From assembly GCA_942492795.1 (NCBI GenBank), contig OW818639.1, positions 1 through 64,000 of the forward strand: a stretch of 64,000 bases of DNA, read 5' to 3'. The position numbers and the translations under genes were made by a program. Numbering within the stretch: position 1 is the stretch's first letter; each line of letters opens with the position of its first letter. This document shows positions 41,600 through 50,119 of the stretch, piece by piece. This stretch comes from RGIG3178 sp942492795. Lineage in GTDB: Bacteria; Bacillota; Clostridia; Christensenellales; QAND01. The notes under the pieces are model-generated. The model was given only the letters and a program-made list of their open reading frames with translations. It made no database searches and had not been told where the DNA came from.

Positions 41600-42442
41600 T
41601 CAGCGAATGTTTTCGCAAAGGCCAAAGAATTCCAGAGCGCGCTTGATGGCGACGTCCCAGTATTCAAGTTCATGGCCGTAGCCGTCTGTGTTTTCAAAAG
41701 TGATGTCCGCGCCAAGCTGCTTTGCATACTCCTGCCATTTGACATAGTTGCCATACAGCGAATCGTCTTTTCCGCAACCGGCGAATGTCTTGGGCAGCTT
41801 TCCCGCCTTGACAACTTCACTGAAGCGATCCCAGGTGTTTTCACAGGAATCGAGATAAGCGCCAACCGTTGGGAACTTGGAAACCCTGCGGATATCGCTT
41901 TCCGACATATCGGGCATTTTCTCTTTGGCCCAATCTTCATACTCCCTCGATGTGAGGTCCCTAAGCGGGTGAAGGTATTGGACGTCCCGGGGCGCGTTGG
42001 AGAGTATAATCAATCCGCCAAACAGCTCGGGGCGGGTGAAGCCGAGCATCATTGTGCCGCTTGCGCCCATGGAAAAGCCGCCGATGTAATTGTCTTTCGG
42101 ATCGGTGGATGCCGGGAACCACCCTTGGATCATGGGGATAAGTTCCTCGTTGAGATAGCTCCAATATTTGTATCCCGGGTATGTGTAGTCTGAATAACTT
42201 GAATTGATCGCCGTGGGCATGACAACCATGACGTCATGGTAACGGACGTACCTGCCGATATTCGTTTTGAGAAGCCAGTCATTCGGCTCGCTGTTCGCTC
42301 CGTGGAGAAGCCATAGAACTTTGAACTTTTTGGCATAGTGGGCTTTTGGCGGTGTGCCCGAGGGTGCATCGGGCAGAAGGACTTTAACCTGCGTGGGCGC
42401 GTACAGTTGACGGCTCTTAAATTCCAACGTGAACAGTGCCAT
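41600..42442 (-). CDS. Alpha/beta-hydrolase esterase, EstA/esterase D-like
   Basis: The 280-residue hydrolase has the oxyanion region VLWLLHGANSEPNDW, the nucleophile elbow YIGGFSMGASGTMML (GxSxG), a late aspartate candidate in GCGKDDSLYGN and the histidine in DGYGHELEYWD. It fits the putative esterase family that includes tributyrin esterases and acetyl/feruloyl esterases. There is no signal peptide. The ATG follows AAGGAGCACAGATT. It is monocistronic. Confidence 0.9.
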   Translation of the reverse strand: MALFTLEFKSRQLYAPTQVKVLLPDAPSGTPPKAHYAKKFKVLWLLHGANSEPNDWLLKTNIGRYVRYHDVMVVMPTAINSSYSDYTYPGYKYWSYLNEELIPMIQGWFPASTDPKDNYIGGFSMGASGTMMLGFTRPELFGGLIILSNAPRDVQYLHPLRDLTSREYEDWAKEKMPDMSESDIRRVSKFPTVGAYLDSCENTWDRFSEVVKAGKLPKTFAGCGKDDSLYGNYVKWQEYAKQLGADITFENTDGYGHELEYWDVAIKRALEFFGLCENIR

Positions 42443-42675
42443 AATCTGTGCTCCTTAACGAGTATTTGTAAAGCCAGCGATCAGCCTCTGCTATCATTAT
42501 AGGGACAGAATCCTATTCTTTCAATCTCGGCAGGGAGAAGATGCTGGACTATGGTTTTTAGCAAGAATGATGCTGAAAATAAATTTTAGTGCCTCCTTTA
42601 ACATAGCAATGGATTCCGTGATGATGCCAACCCGACTGACTTTCCCAAAGAATAAAATATTGTTTTGAAAAACGC

Positions 42676-42706
42676 TTGACATTGACGTAACGTTAAGGTT
42701 TATGAT
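42676..42706 (+). promoter_or_regulatory. MerR-type promoter with 19-bp spacer
   Basis: TTGACA (42676-42681) and TATGAT (42701-42706) are separated by 19 bp, the over-long spacing that MerR proteins correct by twisting DNA. The spacer contains the dyad-like ACGTAACGTTAAGG. It directs the MerR gene itself, 20 bp downstream. Confidence 0.75.
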
Positions 42707-42726
42707 GCCCTTGTAAGGAGGCACTC

Positions 42727-43491
42727 ATGGAATACACGATTTTAAAGCTGAGCAGGCTTGCCAACGTAAGCACCCGCACGCTGCGGTATTACGACGAGAT
42801 CGGGTTGTTAAAGCCCGTCCGCGTCAGTTCCTCGGGGTATCGCATCTATGGAAAGGCGGAGGTCGACAAGCTGCAGCAGATTTTGTTTTACCGTGAACTG
42901 GGCGTCCAACTTGAGAACATCCAAAAGATCGTCAACGCCGGATCATTCGATCCGAAAGCGGCGCTTCGGGAGCATTATCAGCAGTTGCTGCAAAAGCGGG
43001 AGCAGCTTGACTTGCTCATCAAAACCGTGGAAAAGACAATCCAATCCAAGGAAGGGAGAACGGAAATGAGTGATACGGAAAAGTTTGAAGGGTTCAAACA
43101 AAAAATGATCGACGAGAACGAGGCGAAATACGGAAAAGAGATCCGTGAGAAATACGGAGCCGACACCGTAAACAAGTCCAACGACAAGGTCAAAAACATG
43201 ACGCAGGAACAGCACCAAAAGGTCACGGAGCTTTCCGAAACGCTTATGCTTAAGCTCGCGCAGGCAAAGGCACAGGGCGATCCCGCAAGCCCGCTCGCGC
43301 AGGAAGTGGCGGAATTGCACAAAGAGTGGCTGTGCTACTATTGGCCGAGCTATTCAAAGGAAGCCCACGCGGGCGTGGCGCAGATGTATGTCGACGATGA
43401 GCGATTCACCGCCTACTACGACAAAACGGTTCCCGGCACCGCTGAATTTTTGCGCGACGCGGTGTGGATCTATACCGGCATGAACAAGTAG
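42727..43491 (+). CDS. MerR-family regulator with TipAS-type ligand domain
   Basis: The 254-residue protein has a MerR winged helix (ILKLSRLANVSTRTLRYYDEIGLLKPVRVSSSGYRIY), a coiled-coil (about residues 80-112) and a C-terminal TipAS-like domain (about 120-254; WLCYYWPSYSKEAHAGVAQMYVDDERFTAYYDK). TipA proteins bind thiopeptide and other antibiotics and switch on their own promoter. The ATG follows GTAAGGAGGCACTC, and a MerR-type promoter precedes it. No transporter follows, so it may mainly act by sequestering drugs or control genes elsewhere. Confidence 0.93.
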   Translation: MEYTILKLSRLANVSTRTLRYYDEIGLLKPVRVSSSGYRIYGKAEVDKLQQILFYRELGVQLENIQKIVNAGSFDPKAALREHYQQLLQKREQLDLLIKTVEKTIQSKEGRTEMSDTEKFEGFKQKMIDENEAKYGKEIREKYGADTVNKSNDKVKNMTQEQHQKVTELSETLMLKLAQAKAQGDPASPLAQEVAELHKEWLCYYWPSYSKEAHAGVAQMYVDDERFTAYYDKTVPGTAEFLRDAVWIYTGMNK

Positions 43492-43504
43492 GGCAAAGAA
43501 ATGC

Positions 43505-43527
43505 AAAAGCGGCTATAAAGCCGTTTT
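43505..43527 (+). terminator. Intrinsic terminator
   Basis: CGGCT and AGCCG within AAAAG and TTTTT form a short hairpin 14 bp after the MerR stop. Confidence 0.65.
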
Positions 43528-43566
43528 TGTATTGTATTTTTTCGATTTTACCCGCTTATCCGGCTG

Positions 43567-43749
43567 TTATTCCTGTGCGGCCAGCATATGCTTTTCCAAA
43601 CTTGAGCTTCCGCATTTGCTGCAGTAGCTGGATTGGCTGATGTTTTCCGCTCCGCATTTTGTACATTCGAGCATATACTGTTCGATACCGCAATAGTTGC
43701 AAAACACCGCGTCTTTGGCCAAGGATTTTCCGCAATCAACACATTTCAT
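43567..43749 (-). CDS. Small double zinc-ribbon protein
   Basis: The 60-residue protein has four CxxC knuckles: MKCVDCGKSL, FCNYCGIEQ, ECTKCGAEN and YCSKCGSSS, forming two zinc ribbons. Free-standing proteins of this type are common in Firmicutes and have no agreed role. The ATG follows AAAGGAGGATATAAA. It has no partner gene. Confidence 0.8.
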   Translation of the reverse strand: MKCVDCGKSLAKDAVFCNYCGIEQYMLECTKCGAENISQSSYCSKCGSSSLEKHMLAAQE

Positions 43750-43924
43750 TTTATATCCTCCTTTGGTTTCCCGTTATTATAACACCTGATCCCGGTAATT
43801 CCAAAGCGATATATCGCCAATAAATTCGATGAGAACTTCCTCACTTGTTTCTGCTTTGCCAAGATATTGTGAAACAATCTACGCATTAAGCAGCGGCTTT
43901 TACAAGGAGCAGCGTCCTTGCAAA

Positions 43925-43954
43925 CAAAAAAGCGGCCTTGTAGCCGCCTTTTTT
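43925..43954 (-). terminator. Terminator of the sleL-like gene
   Basis: GCGGC and GCCGC pair within long A and T runs just after the GH18 gene on the reverse strand. Confidence 0.7.
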
Positions 43955-43964
43955 ATGTCAGTCC

Positions 43965-45245
43965 CTACAGCAGCTTCCTCACATCATACATCGAATTCAA
44001 TATGAGCCAGTTTTGCGGGAAGTAGCTTCCGATGGTCCAATAGCTCACGCCGCCGAGATCGTACTGGTTGACCAACCGCAAGCGCGCGCGTGTGCTTCTC
44101 GCATCGTCGAACCACACGACGTGCTGCTTGCGCGCGTCGTCGGCATACCGGAACAAAGGCGCTTGCGACGTATTGTCAAAATCGATGGCGGCCTGTTCCC
44201 GTCTTGCCAGATCCAAAGCGCCGGTGTTGGTCAGCGTTTTCGCCCGGGAGCCCTGAACGAACGGCAGCGTCCAGTCGTAGCCATAGTTGGGCATACCCAT
44301 CAATATCTTCTCGCTGGGGATGGCGGTGACGGCATAATCCAGCACGCGTCGCACCTGGTGGATCGGCGCGACAGCCTGCGCCTCGCCGAAGGTATACCCC
44401 CACTCGTAGGTCATGATGATGACATGGTCGACATACTGTCCGTGCACGGGATAACGATGCGCCTCGTAGAGAAGACCTTTTTCGTCGGCCCTGTTTTTGG
44501 GTGCGATGGCGGTGGTCAGGGTGTACCCCAACGGTTTGAGCCTGGCGGCGATGGTGCGCAGAAACTGATCGTAAGCGTTGCCGTCCGCCGGGTATATGTA
44601 TTCAAAATCGATGTCCAGCCCGTAATAGTTTTTGGTGCGCAGCGTGTTGATGATGTTGTTGATCAAATTCTGCTGCACCTGTGCGCTTGACAGGATCGTG
44701 TGCGCCAGGTCGCTTGAAAATCCCTGGCCTTGGGCAATGTTGGTGATGACCATCATCGGCGCGACATGCGCATTGCGCGCGGCGGCAATAAGCGGATCGT
44801 CGGGGATGGTGTTCAAACTGCCGTTTTCCTGCACTTCATAGGCAAAAATGCTCAAATACGTCAGGTTGGGAAGCGTCTTGTTCAGAACCGTCCTGTCGAT
44901 GTTGGGGAATGCGTAACCGTTGACATAGATGGTGCCCAGTTTTTGTTCCCGATTCGGTATGTTGATGACCTGCCCTACATGCAGGCTTTGCGGGTTTGGT
45001 ATCTGCGGATTGGCCTTCATCAGCTGTGCCAGCGTGATGTTATTCGCCCGCGCGATGCTGTAAAGCGATTCGCCGCGCGCCACCGTGTGCGGCCGGTTAT
45101 CCGTCATCAATACCAGTGACTGTCCCACCACGAGCTGGCCTGGGTTTTCCAGTTCGTTGTCGTTTATGATCTTCTGTACCGTCAAGCCATGCCGCCTTGC
45201 GATGGAATAGAGGCTGTCGCCGGGTCGTACCACATAGATGATCAA
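43965..45245 (-). CDS. sleL: Spore cortex-lytic LysM-GH18 protein, SleL/YaaH-like
   Basis: The 426-residue protein has two LysM domains (about residues 1-47 and 52-97: IIYVVRPGDSLYSIARRHGL and HTVARGESLYSIARANNI) and a GH18 domain from about residue 100. The catalytic motif is YYGLDIDFEYI (DxxDxE type), with MTYEWGY further on. SleL/YaaH enzymes act on cortex fragments or sit in the spore coat. It has no signal peptide, as expected for a mother-cell protein. The start is uncertain: TTG at 45245 has AGGA at 10 bp; GTG at 45254 is the alternative but nearly touches that site. Confidence 0.9.
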   Translation of the reverse strand: MIIYVVRPGDSLYSIARRHGLTVQKIINDNELENPGQLVVGQSLVLMTDNRPHTVARGESLYSIARANNITLAQLMKANPQIPNPQSLHVGQVINIPNREQKLGTIYVNGYAFPNIDRTVLNKTLPNLTYLSIFAYEVQENGSLNTIPDDPLIAAARNAHVAPMMVITNIAQGQGFSSDLAHTILSSAQVQQNLINNIINTLRTKNYYGLDIDFEYIYPADGNAYDQFLRTIAARLKPLGYTLTTAIAPKNRADEKGLLYEAHRYPVHGQYVDHVIIMTYEWGYTFGEAQAVAPIHQVRRVLDYAVTAIPSEKILMGMPNYGYDWTLPFVQGSRAKTLTNTGALDLARREQAAIDFDNTSQAPLFRYADDARKQHVVWFDDARSTRARLRLVNQYDLGGVSYWTIGSYFPQNWLILNSMYDVRKLL

Positions 45246-45437
45246 GGGAATCACATCCTAACTTTACCTTACGGATTCGTATACCCTAGCATATGTGTGA
45301 AATTTTCAATTGGTTCCGGCGGGCTTTTTCTGCGCTTCGGCGTACGCCCGATCGGATAAAGCGCTGATTTGCGGATATCCTAGACCAAAGCGGCTGACCA
45401 AATACCAAGCGGATATGCCGCACCGTTGAGGTGTGCG

Positions 45438-45977
45438 ATGAAAACGCTGTTCTTTGTATTGCTCATCGTCCAGGCTGCCCTTGAAGCTGTTATGGCGGTT
45501 TCGTTTTCACGCTTGAAGAACACCTGGCTTGTAAAGAAATGCGTTGCTCCGTTTGTCGGTTTCGTGCTTTTATTGGCCGCATGCGTTGTCTGGCGTTTTG
45601 CCGTACCCTACAGCGTTCTTGTTCTTTCGCTTGCGACCATCTTTTTGCACACTTTCGTCGGGTTCTATCTGGATTATTACGAAAAGTCCCAAACGTTTGA
45701 CCGCTTCCTGCACGCGTTCGGCACGTTTTCAAGTGCCCTTCTGCTTTTCCATCTTTTGAAAAACCTGGTCGTTTTCAGCGGATCGGACGTGTTTGTTGCG
45801 GTGCTGGTGTTGCTGCTTGGCCTATCCTCCGGCACCGTTTTTGAGCTTTTTGAATTCGTGTCGGACAAGATCAGCAAGACCCACAATCAGAAGGGATTGC
45901 AGGACACAAATTTTGATCAGCTCTTTAATCTTATCGGCGCATTGTTGGCTTCCCTTCTCGTATTTAAAATTATTTAG
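45438..45977 (+). CDS. Membrane protein, DUF2238/YjdF-like
   Basis: The 179-residue protein has about five membrane spans (near residues 4-24, 36-55, 58-78, 95-112 and 117-135, then a final one at 160-178). FDRFLHAFGTFSSALLLF and ELFEFVSDK, with the conserved late LQDTNFDQLFNLIGALL, resemble the DUF2238 family, whose role is unknown. The ATG at 45438 follows GTTGAGGTGTGCG. It is monocistronic. Confidence 0.7.
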   Translation: MKTLFFVLLIVQAALEAVMAVSFSRLKNTWLVKKCVAPFVGFVLLLAACVVWRFAVPYSVLVLSLATIFLHTFVGFYLDYYEKSQTFDRFLHAFGTFSSALLLFHLLKNLVVFSGSDVFVAVLVLLLGLSSGTVFELFEFVSDKISKTHNQKGLQDTNFDQLFNLIGALLASLLVFKII

Positions 45978-46182
45978 ACGACATACGGGAACAGCGCTGC
46001 GGCTGTGGTCTCTTTCATTTTCGGCTGCTAAACTTGACAAATACGCACCGCTATGTTGTGATAATCGTATGGAACTGTTCTTTTCAAAAGGAACGGTATC
46101 TATATTGAATTGCGAGACTGCTTATTCCTTTAATTTTCGAACTTGTCTGTCGGTACGCACCGGTTATCAGAGGGGGATAAAA

Positions 46183-46677
46183 ATGGAAAAGTATTTCAAT
46201 CGCAATGTTGCACTCGTCAGTCTGCTCTGCGGTGTTGGTTGCTATGTGCTTGCCGCCTTGTTTGTGGAAAGTATCCTTGCGGCATACTTTGCGCTTTTCT
46301 TCATGTTGATGATACTGTTGATCCTTCCTGTTGTGCTCTTCTTTCAGGAAAAGAAATACCGGTCTTTTGAATCAAGTTTCAAAGCACTGATCCAAATGCG
46401 CATCAACGCCAACTGCTATTTAAACACGGGCGGGCGCAACGGCTATCTGTATTCGTTGCAGGACACGTTCTGCTTTGCCTGCTTCGATAAAAAGCCTTAT
46501 CTCATTATCCGGATGCCCCTTTCGCAAATCGAGTCCGTTCTGATGATACAAAAAAACAAAATACGCTTTTGCCTGCGCGACGGACGGTCTTTGGACTTTC
46601 TTTCGTGGGAAACGGAAAAGATGTTCCTGCACATCAAATCCCATGCCATAGGCAACATATTTACGCAGGTGATGTAG
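46183..46677 (+). CDS. Two-span membrane protein with PH-like cytoplasmic part
   Basis: The 164-residue protein has two membrane spans (about residues 9-30 and 33-54) and a mainly beta C-terminal half (NGYLYSLQDTFCFACFD, LIIRMPLSQIESVLMIQKNKIRFCLRDGRSLDFLSW) ending in a helix, a pattern like bacterial PH or GRAM domains. I cannot name a function. The ATG at 46183 follows AGAGGGGGATAAA; the longer open frame upstream overlaps the previous gene and is rejected. Confidence 0.7.
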   Translation: MEKYFNRNVALVSLLCGVGCYVLAALFVESILAAYFALFFMLMILLILPVVLFFQEKKYRSFESSFKALIQMRINANCYLNTGGRNGYLYSLQDTFCFACFDKKPYLIIRMPLSQIESVLMIQKNKIRFCLRDGRSLDFLSWETEKMFLHIKSHAIGNIFTQVM

Positions 46678-46808
46678 CGCATAGAATTGAATCATCGGGA
46701 CGCTGTCCCTTTTTTTATTTTTCTCCGCCTCTTGCGCTGCATTTTGCGGCGCTTTATGATAAAGGTAAGTTTTGGGTTGTCTATTTTGCGGTTTCGGAGG
46801 GTACGCTT

Positions 46809-47327
46809 TTGATTCTGTCGGGAAAAGAGATTCAGAAAAGGCTTGGGAAGGATATTTTAATCGAGCCTTTTTGCCAATCGCAGTTGAATCCAAACAGCTA
46901 TAATCTGCGCCTGCACAATGAACTGTTGGTGTATGACGAAGAGATTCTGGATATGAAGAAGCAACATGCCACCTCGATGGTTGTCATTGGGCCGGATGGG
47001 CTGCTGTTGCAACCGAACCGGCTCTATCTTGGCAGGACGCTGGAATATACGAAGACGGATGCGCTTGTGCCGATGATCGAAGGGCGGTCTTCCGTGGGCA
47101 GGCTGGGATTGTTCATCCATGTAACGGCGGGCTTCGGCGACGTTGGTTTTGCCGGTTACTGGACGCTTGAGATCTTCTGCATACAGCCCGTACGCATCTA
47201 TGCGGGGGTCGAGATCTGCCAGATCTATTATCATGCGATCCAAGGCGAATACGAAACATACAGCGGCGGAAAGTACCAGAACAATGCGGGCATCCAGCCG
47301 AGCATGCTGTATAAAGATTTCACATAA
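46809..47327 (+). CDS. dcd: dCTP deaminase
   Basis: The 172-residue protein starts at TTG 46809, set by CGGAGGGTACGCTT, giving MILSGKEIQKRLGKD. It has the dUTPase-fold deaminase motifs: LNPNSYNLRL, then EGRSSVGRLGLFIHVTAGFGDVGFAG followed by YWTLEIFC with the catalytic glutamate. It converts dCTP to dUTP for thymidylate synthesis. An earlier in-frame start would overlap the upstream gene. Length matches the family. Confidence 0.93.
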   Translation: MILSGKEIQKRLGKDILIEPFCQSQLNPNSYNLRLHNELLVYDEEILDMKKQHATSMVVIGPDGLLLQPNRLYLGRTLEYTKTDALVPMIEGRSSVGRLGLFIHVTAGFGDVGFAGYWTLEIFCIQPVRIYAGVEICQIYYHAIQGEYETYSGGKYQNNAGIQPSMLYKDFT

Positions 47328-47403
47328 GCCGCTATCCTGTGGCAAAACTACACCATGGTTGTGCCGATTGATGCGCAACTTCACTCTTTAAGGAGGAAAC
47401 CGT

Positions 47404-47763
47404 ATGAAACTCTGTTGGGTAACCATCCGCGTCGGCGATGTGGACACGTCGCTGCATTTCTACCGCGACATTTTGGGGTTGGTTGTCGATTCGCGCCATA
47501 AGAGGCCCGGACATGACATGGTCATGCTCGGAGAATCGGGCGAGCCCAAAGTGGAACTTCTGTATGCCGAAAACGCAAAAGCCGAGCCCGGGGCGGGGAT
47601 AAGCATCGGGTTGAGCGTGGATTCGGTGCAGGAAACACTGGAATTGATGAAGGCCAACGGCATCGTGATCGAAGCCGGCCCGATAACGCCCAATCCGCAT
47701 ATCTCCTTTTTCTTTGTCAAGGATCCCGACGGGTACACCGTCCAGTTCGTGGAACAGAAGTAA
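47404..47763 (+). CDS. Glyoxalase/VOC-fold protein
   Basis: The 119-residue VOC protein has two beta-alpha-beta-beta-beta modules: CWVTIRVGDVDTSLHFYRDILGLVV and ISIGLSVDSVQETLELMKANGI, ending FFFVKDPDGYTVQFVEQ with the usual C-terminal metal-ligand glutamate. Members include lactoylglutathione lyases and dioxygenases; no substrate can be read here. The ATG follows AAGGAGGAAACCGT. It sits 76 bp after dcd and ends before a terminator. Confidence 0.88.
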   Translation: MKLCWVTIRVGDVDTSLHFYRDILGLVVDSRHKRPGHDMVMLGESGEPKVELLYAENAKAEPGAGISIGLSVDSVQETLELMKANGIVIEAGPITPNPHISFFFVKDPDGYTVQFVEQK

Positions 47764-47798
47764 TCTGCCACCCACATCAAGGCAACGCAAACAACCTA

Positions 47799-47831
47799 AA
47801 AAAGCGGAGAGCGCAAGCCTTCCGCTTTTTT
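47799..47831 (+). terminator. Intrinsic terminator
   Basis: AAAAAGCGGA and TCCGCTTTTT form a 10-bp stem with a 12-nt loop, 35 bp after the VOC stop. Confidence 0.75.
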
Positions 47832-47928
47832 GTGTCGGCTGAAATTTTTAAACTTTGCATGCCTTCATTTCCGATTTGTGCATACACAACAAGGCGGCGT
47901 TTCCCATATCATACAACGGGTGATCGCC

Positions 47929-48720
47929 GTGCATCAAAACGAGAACGCACAAATCCCGCCGGATGCGGATGCCGCGCAAGAAAAATGCCGCTGTCCATGC
48001 CATACGGATTTGCCTGAAGAAGACGCGCTGCTGCGCTTTAACCATACCGATGAAGAACTGCAATTCCTGCTCACTTCTCAGGAAACCGGTTACGGCTTTG
48101 GCAACGCAGCCGCCATACGTTCCATCCAAAAGAACGAAGCCGTGCTGGACTTGGGAAGCGGTGCCGGGTTCGATTGCTTTTTGGCCCGCATCATGGCGGG
48201 CAAAGACGGATTGGTGGTAGGCGTAGACATGGCACCTGCAATGATCCGCCTGTCCAGAAGCAATTTGAAAAAAAGCGGCTATACGAACGTTGAATTCCGT
48301 CTGGGGGAGATCGAACACCTGCCCGTTGCGGACAATACGATGGACATCGTGTTGAGCAACTGTGTTGTCAACCTGTGCGCCGACAAAAAGCAGGTGTTTG
48401 ACGAGGCGTTCCGCGTGCTCAAAGCCGGGGGGCGCATCTGCTTCTGCGATTTTTTGCTGCTGTCCCCGCTGCCGCAACATCTTATGTCAAAGCTGAGCGC
48501 CTATTTCTTATGCATCGAAGGCGCGGTATCAGCACAGCAGATGCGTGCATTGCTGCACTTATCAGGATTTACAAGCGTCGGGATGCGCCAAACGCAAAGC
48601 TGCCTGCGCAATTGCATCCCGTATGAGGACATAGAGACCTATATCGCGCCGTTTTGCATCGAGGCCATAAAGCCTGTCCCTGTTGTGCAAAATCCCAATC
48701 ACCGTATCAGTCTTGCCTGA
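47929..48720 (+). CDS. SAM methyltransferase, arsenite methyltransferase-like
   Basis: The SAM-binding core reads VLDLGSGAGFDCFLAR, VVGVDMAPAMIRLSR, GYTNVEFRLGEIEHLPV and IVLSNCVVNLCADKKQVFDEAFRVLKAGGR. The SNCV(V/I)NL segment and GSGAGFDCFLA are typical of ArsM enzymes, which methylate As(III). Cysteines in CRCPCH near the N-terminus and in FLCIEGA could bind arsenic. The start is unclear: GTG at 47929 has GGGTG upstream, and GTG 47920 or an upstream frame are alternatives. The 3' end overlaps the convergent sortase gene by 22 bp. Confidence 0.8.
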   Translation: MHQNENAQIPPDADAAQEKCRCPCHTDLPEEDALLRFNHTDEELQFLLTSQETGYGFGNAAAIRSIQKNEAVLDLGSGAGFDCFLARIMAGKDGLVVGVDMAPAMIRLSRSNLKKSGYTNVEFRLGEIEHLPVADNTMDIVLSNCVVNLCADKKQVFDEAFRVLKAGGRICFCDFLLLSPLPQHLMSKLSAYFLCIEGAVSAQQMRALLHLSGFTSVGMRQTQSCLRNCIPYEDIETYIAPFCIEAIKPVPVVQNPNHRISLA

Positions 48721-49388
48721 ATCAAAAGCCTGCCGTTCTTGTATTCTTCGCTGCAAGTTATGAGTGTGAGCATGATGTCGTCTTTTTTGAGTTCCACAGG
48801 GATCGGATAGATGCTTTGATTTTGACAGTCCAACAAAAAACGGTACCAATCATCCCAATCGGCAAATTCCGTTTGAATGACGGAACCACCCACCTGGTCG
48901 ATATCGACGATGCGCACGGAGAATATCTGCCAATTGTAACAGCCGTAGAGTGTATCGAAATGGATCACAGGGTTTTGCATGCAAAAGCGCTGCTTTTTGT
49001 ATTGATCCAGGAAACTGAACATCGAGAAGTTGTAAAGGTTATGCCCGTAGAGGATCATGTGGCGCGACAGGGGTTGGATGGTGCAGCGGTGATCCAGAAA
49101 GATTTCACCGCTTGGGGATTTTCTGCTGTCCCTGTTGTGATCCACGTAATAGGCGTTGTCAGAGTGTTGGAACACGTAATACTGCACGCCGGTGTTGCTG
49201 ATTCGAACCGAACCCGCGACATCCTTATACGATTTGCGGATGGCACTGAATTTTCCCAAAACTACGGGGCCGCTCTGGTCCTGCGCATTTTCAAATGCCA
49301 CAAGCGCGCCATCGTCCAAATCGGCCGCAACGCCAATATCCTGCCAGTGGTAATCACAGAACAGCAGAATGACAACGGCTGTGATCAA
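48699..49388 (-). CDS. Class B sortase, start codon uncertain
   Basis: The protein has the sortase B features MILYGHNLYNFSMFSFLDQY (catalytic histidine), LTLITCSEEYKNGRLLIQARLI (TLxTC cysteine and later arginine) and FSVRIVDID. Class B sortases join specific proteins to the cell wall, often for haem uptake or spore and pilus assembly. The annotated TTG at 49388 leaves only half a membrane anchor. Reading back in frame gives AFLKRAVFVLLAIALITAVVI after an AAAGGAGGACAAGGGC site, where the start codon would be ATC at 49433. No sortase substrate is seen nearby. Confidence 0.85.
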   Translation of the reverse strand: MITAVVILLFCDYHWQDIGVAADLDDGALVAFENAQDQSGPVVLGKFSAIRKSYKDVAGSVRISNTGVQYYVFQHSDNAYYVDHNRDSRKSPSGEIFLDHRCTIQPLSRHMILYGHNLYNFSMFSFLDQYKKQRFCMQNPVIHFDTLYGCYNWQIFSVRIVDIDQVGGSVIQTEFADWDDWYRFLLDCQNQSIYPIPVELKKDDIMLTLITCSEEYKNGRLLIQARLIR

Positions 49389-49584
49389 CGCGATCGCTAA
49401 AAGAACGAAGACCGCACGTTTTAAAAAGGCGATGCCCTTGTCCTCCTTTGTTTTTCATCCTAAGGGATCGCTACAATATATCCGTGCCGGTGCGGCATTA
49501 TGCGCTTTGGAAATCAAGCAAACCGATAAAAGCGAAACGCCGTGAAGGACAGTTTTTGCGCACTGTAAAAACAGGAGTATGAGA

Positions 49585-49593
49585 TGGTATAAT
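49585..49593 (+). promoter_or_regulatory. Extended -10 promoter of the GtrA-like gene
   Basis: TGGTATAAT overlaps the first possible ATG (49592), showing that translation starts further on, at 49625. Confidence 0.5.
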
Positions 49594-49624
49594 GGGTGTA
49601 CTCCTACAGGATTGGAAGAAGAAT

Positions 49625-50086
49625 ATGCAGGCGAACAAGCAACGGCGGAGGCAGGACATCCTCCAGTTCATCAAATTCACGCTCTTTTCCGCGTCGGCGG
49701 GCATCATACAGGCGCTGAGTTTCACGCTTTTAAACGAGCTGACGAAATTCCCCTATTGGCCCAGCTACCTTATCGCCCTGACGCTGTCCGTGCTGTACAA
49801 CTTCACGCTGAACCGCAAGTTCACGTTCAAGTCGGCCAACAATATCCCCGTAGCGATGCTTAAGGTGCTGGGATACTATGCCGTGTTCACGCCGTTGTCC
49901 ACATGGTGGGGCGACGCGCTGACGGATGCTATGGTCAACGAATACGTCGTGCTCATCGGCACGATGCTGGTAAACTTCATTACGGAATACTTGTTCCAGC
50001 GTTTTGTGGTATTTCGCGGTTCCATCAACACCAATGATCTGGGGCTTCGGGAAAACGAACGCCTGAGCAACCAAACGGACAACTGA
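49625..50086 (+). CDS. GtrA-family membrane protein
   Basis: The 153-residue protein has four membrane spans and the GtrA pattern: QFIKFTLFSASAGIIQALSF, then YLIALTLSVLYNFTLNRKFTFK, which is the family's best-kept motif, and EYLFQRFVVFRGS at the end. GtrA proteins are thought to move lipid-linked sugars across the membrane. The ATG at 49625 is chosen since the earlier ATG at 49592 lies inside the promoter. Confidence 0.88.
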   Translation: MQANKQRRRQDILQFIKFTLFSASAGIIQALSFTLLNELTKFPYWPSYLIALTLSVLYNFTLNRKFTFKSANNIPVAMLKVLGYYAVFTPLSTWWGDALTDAMVNEYVVLIGTMLVNFITEYLFQRFVVFRGSINTNDLGLRENERLSNQTDN

Positions 50087-50119
50087 GTTCCGTTTTCTGA
50101 ACTTTTACGGAGGGTCGCG

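Noticed and set aside
46034..46065. TTGACA followed by GATAAT before the gene at 46183
   Set aside because: The 20-bp spacing is too long for a confident promoter, so it is not listed.
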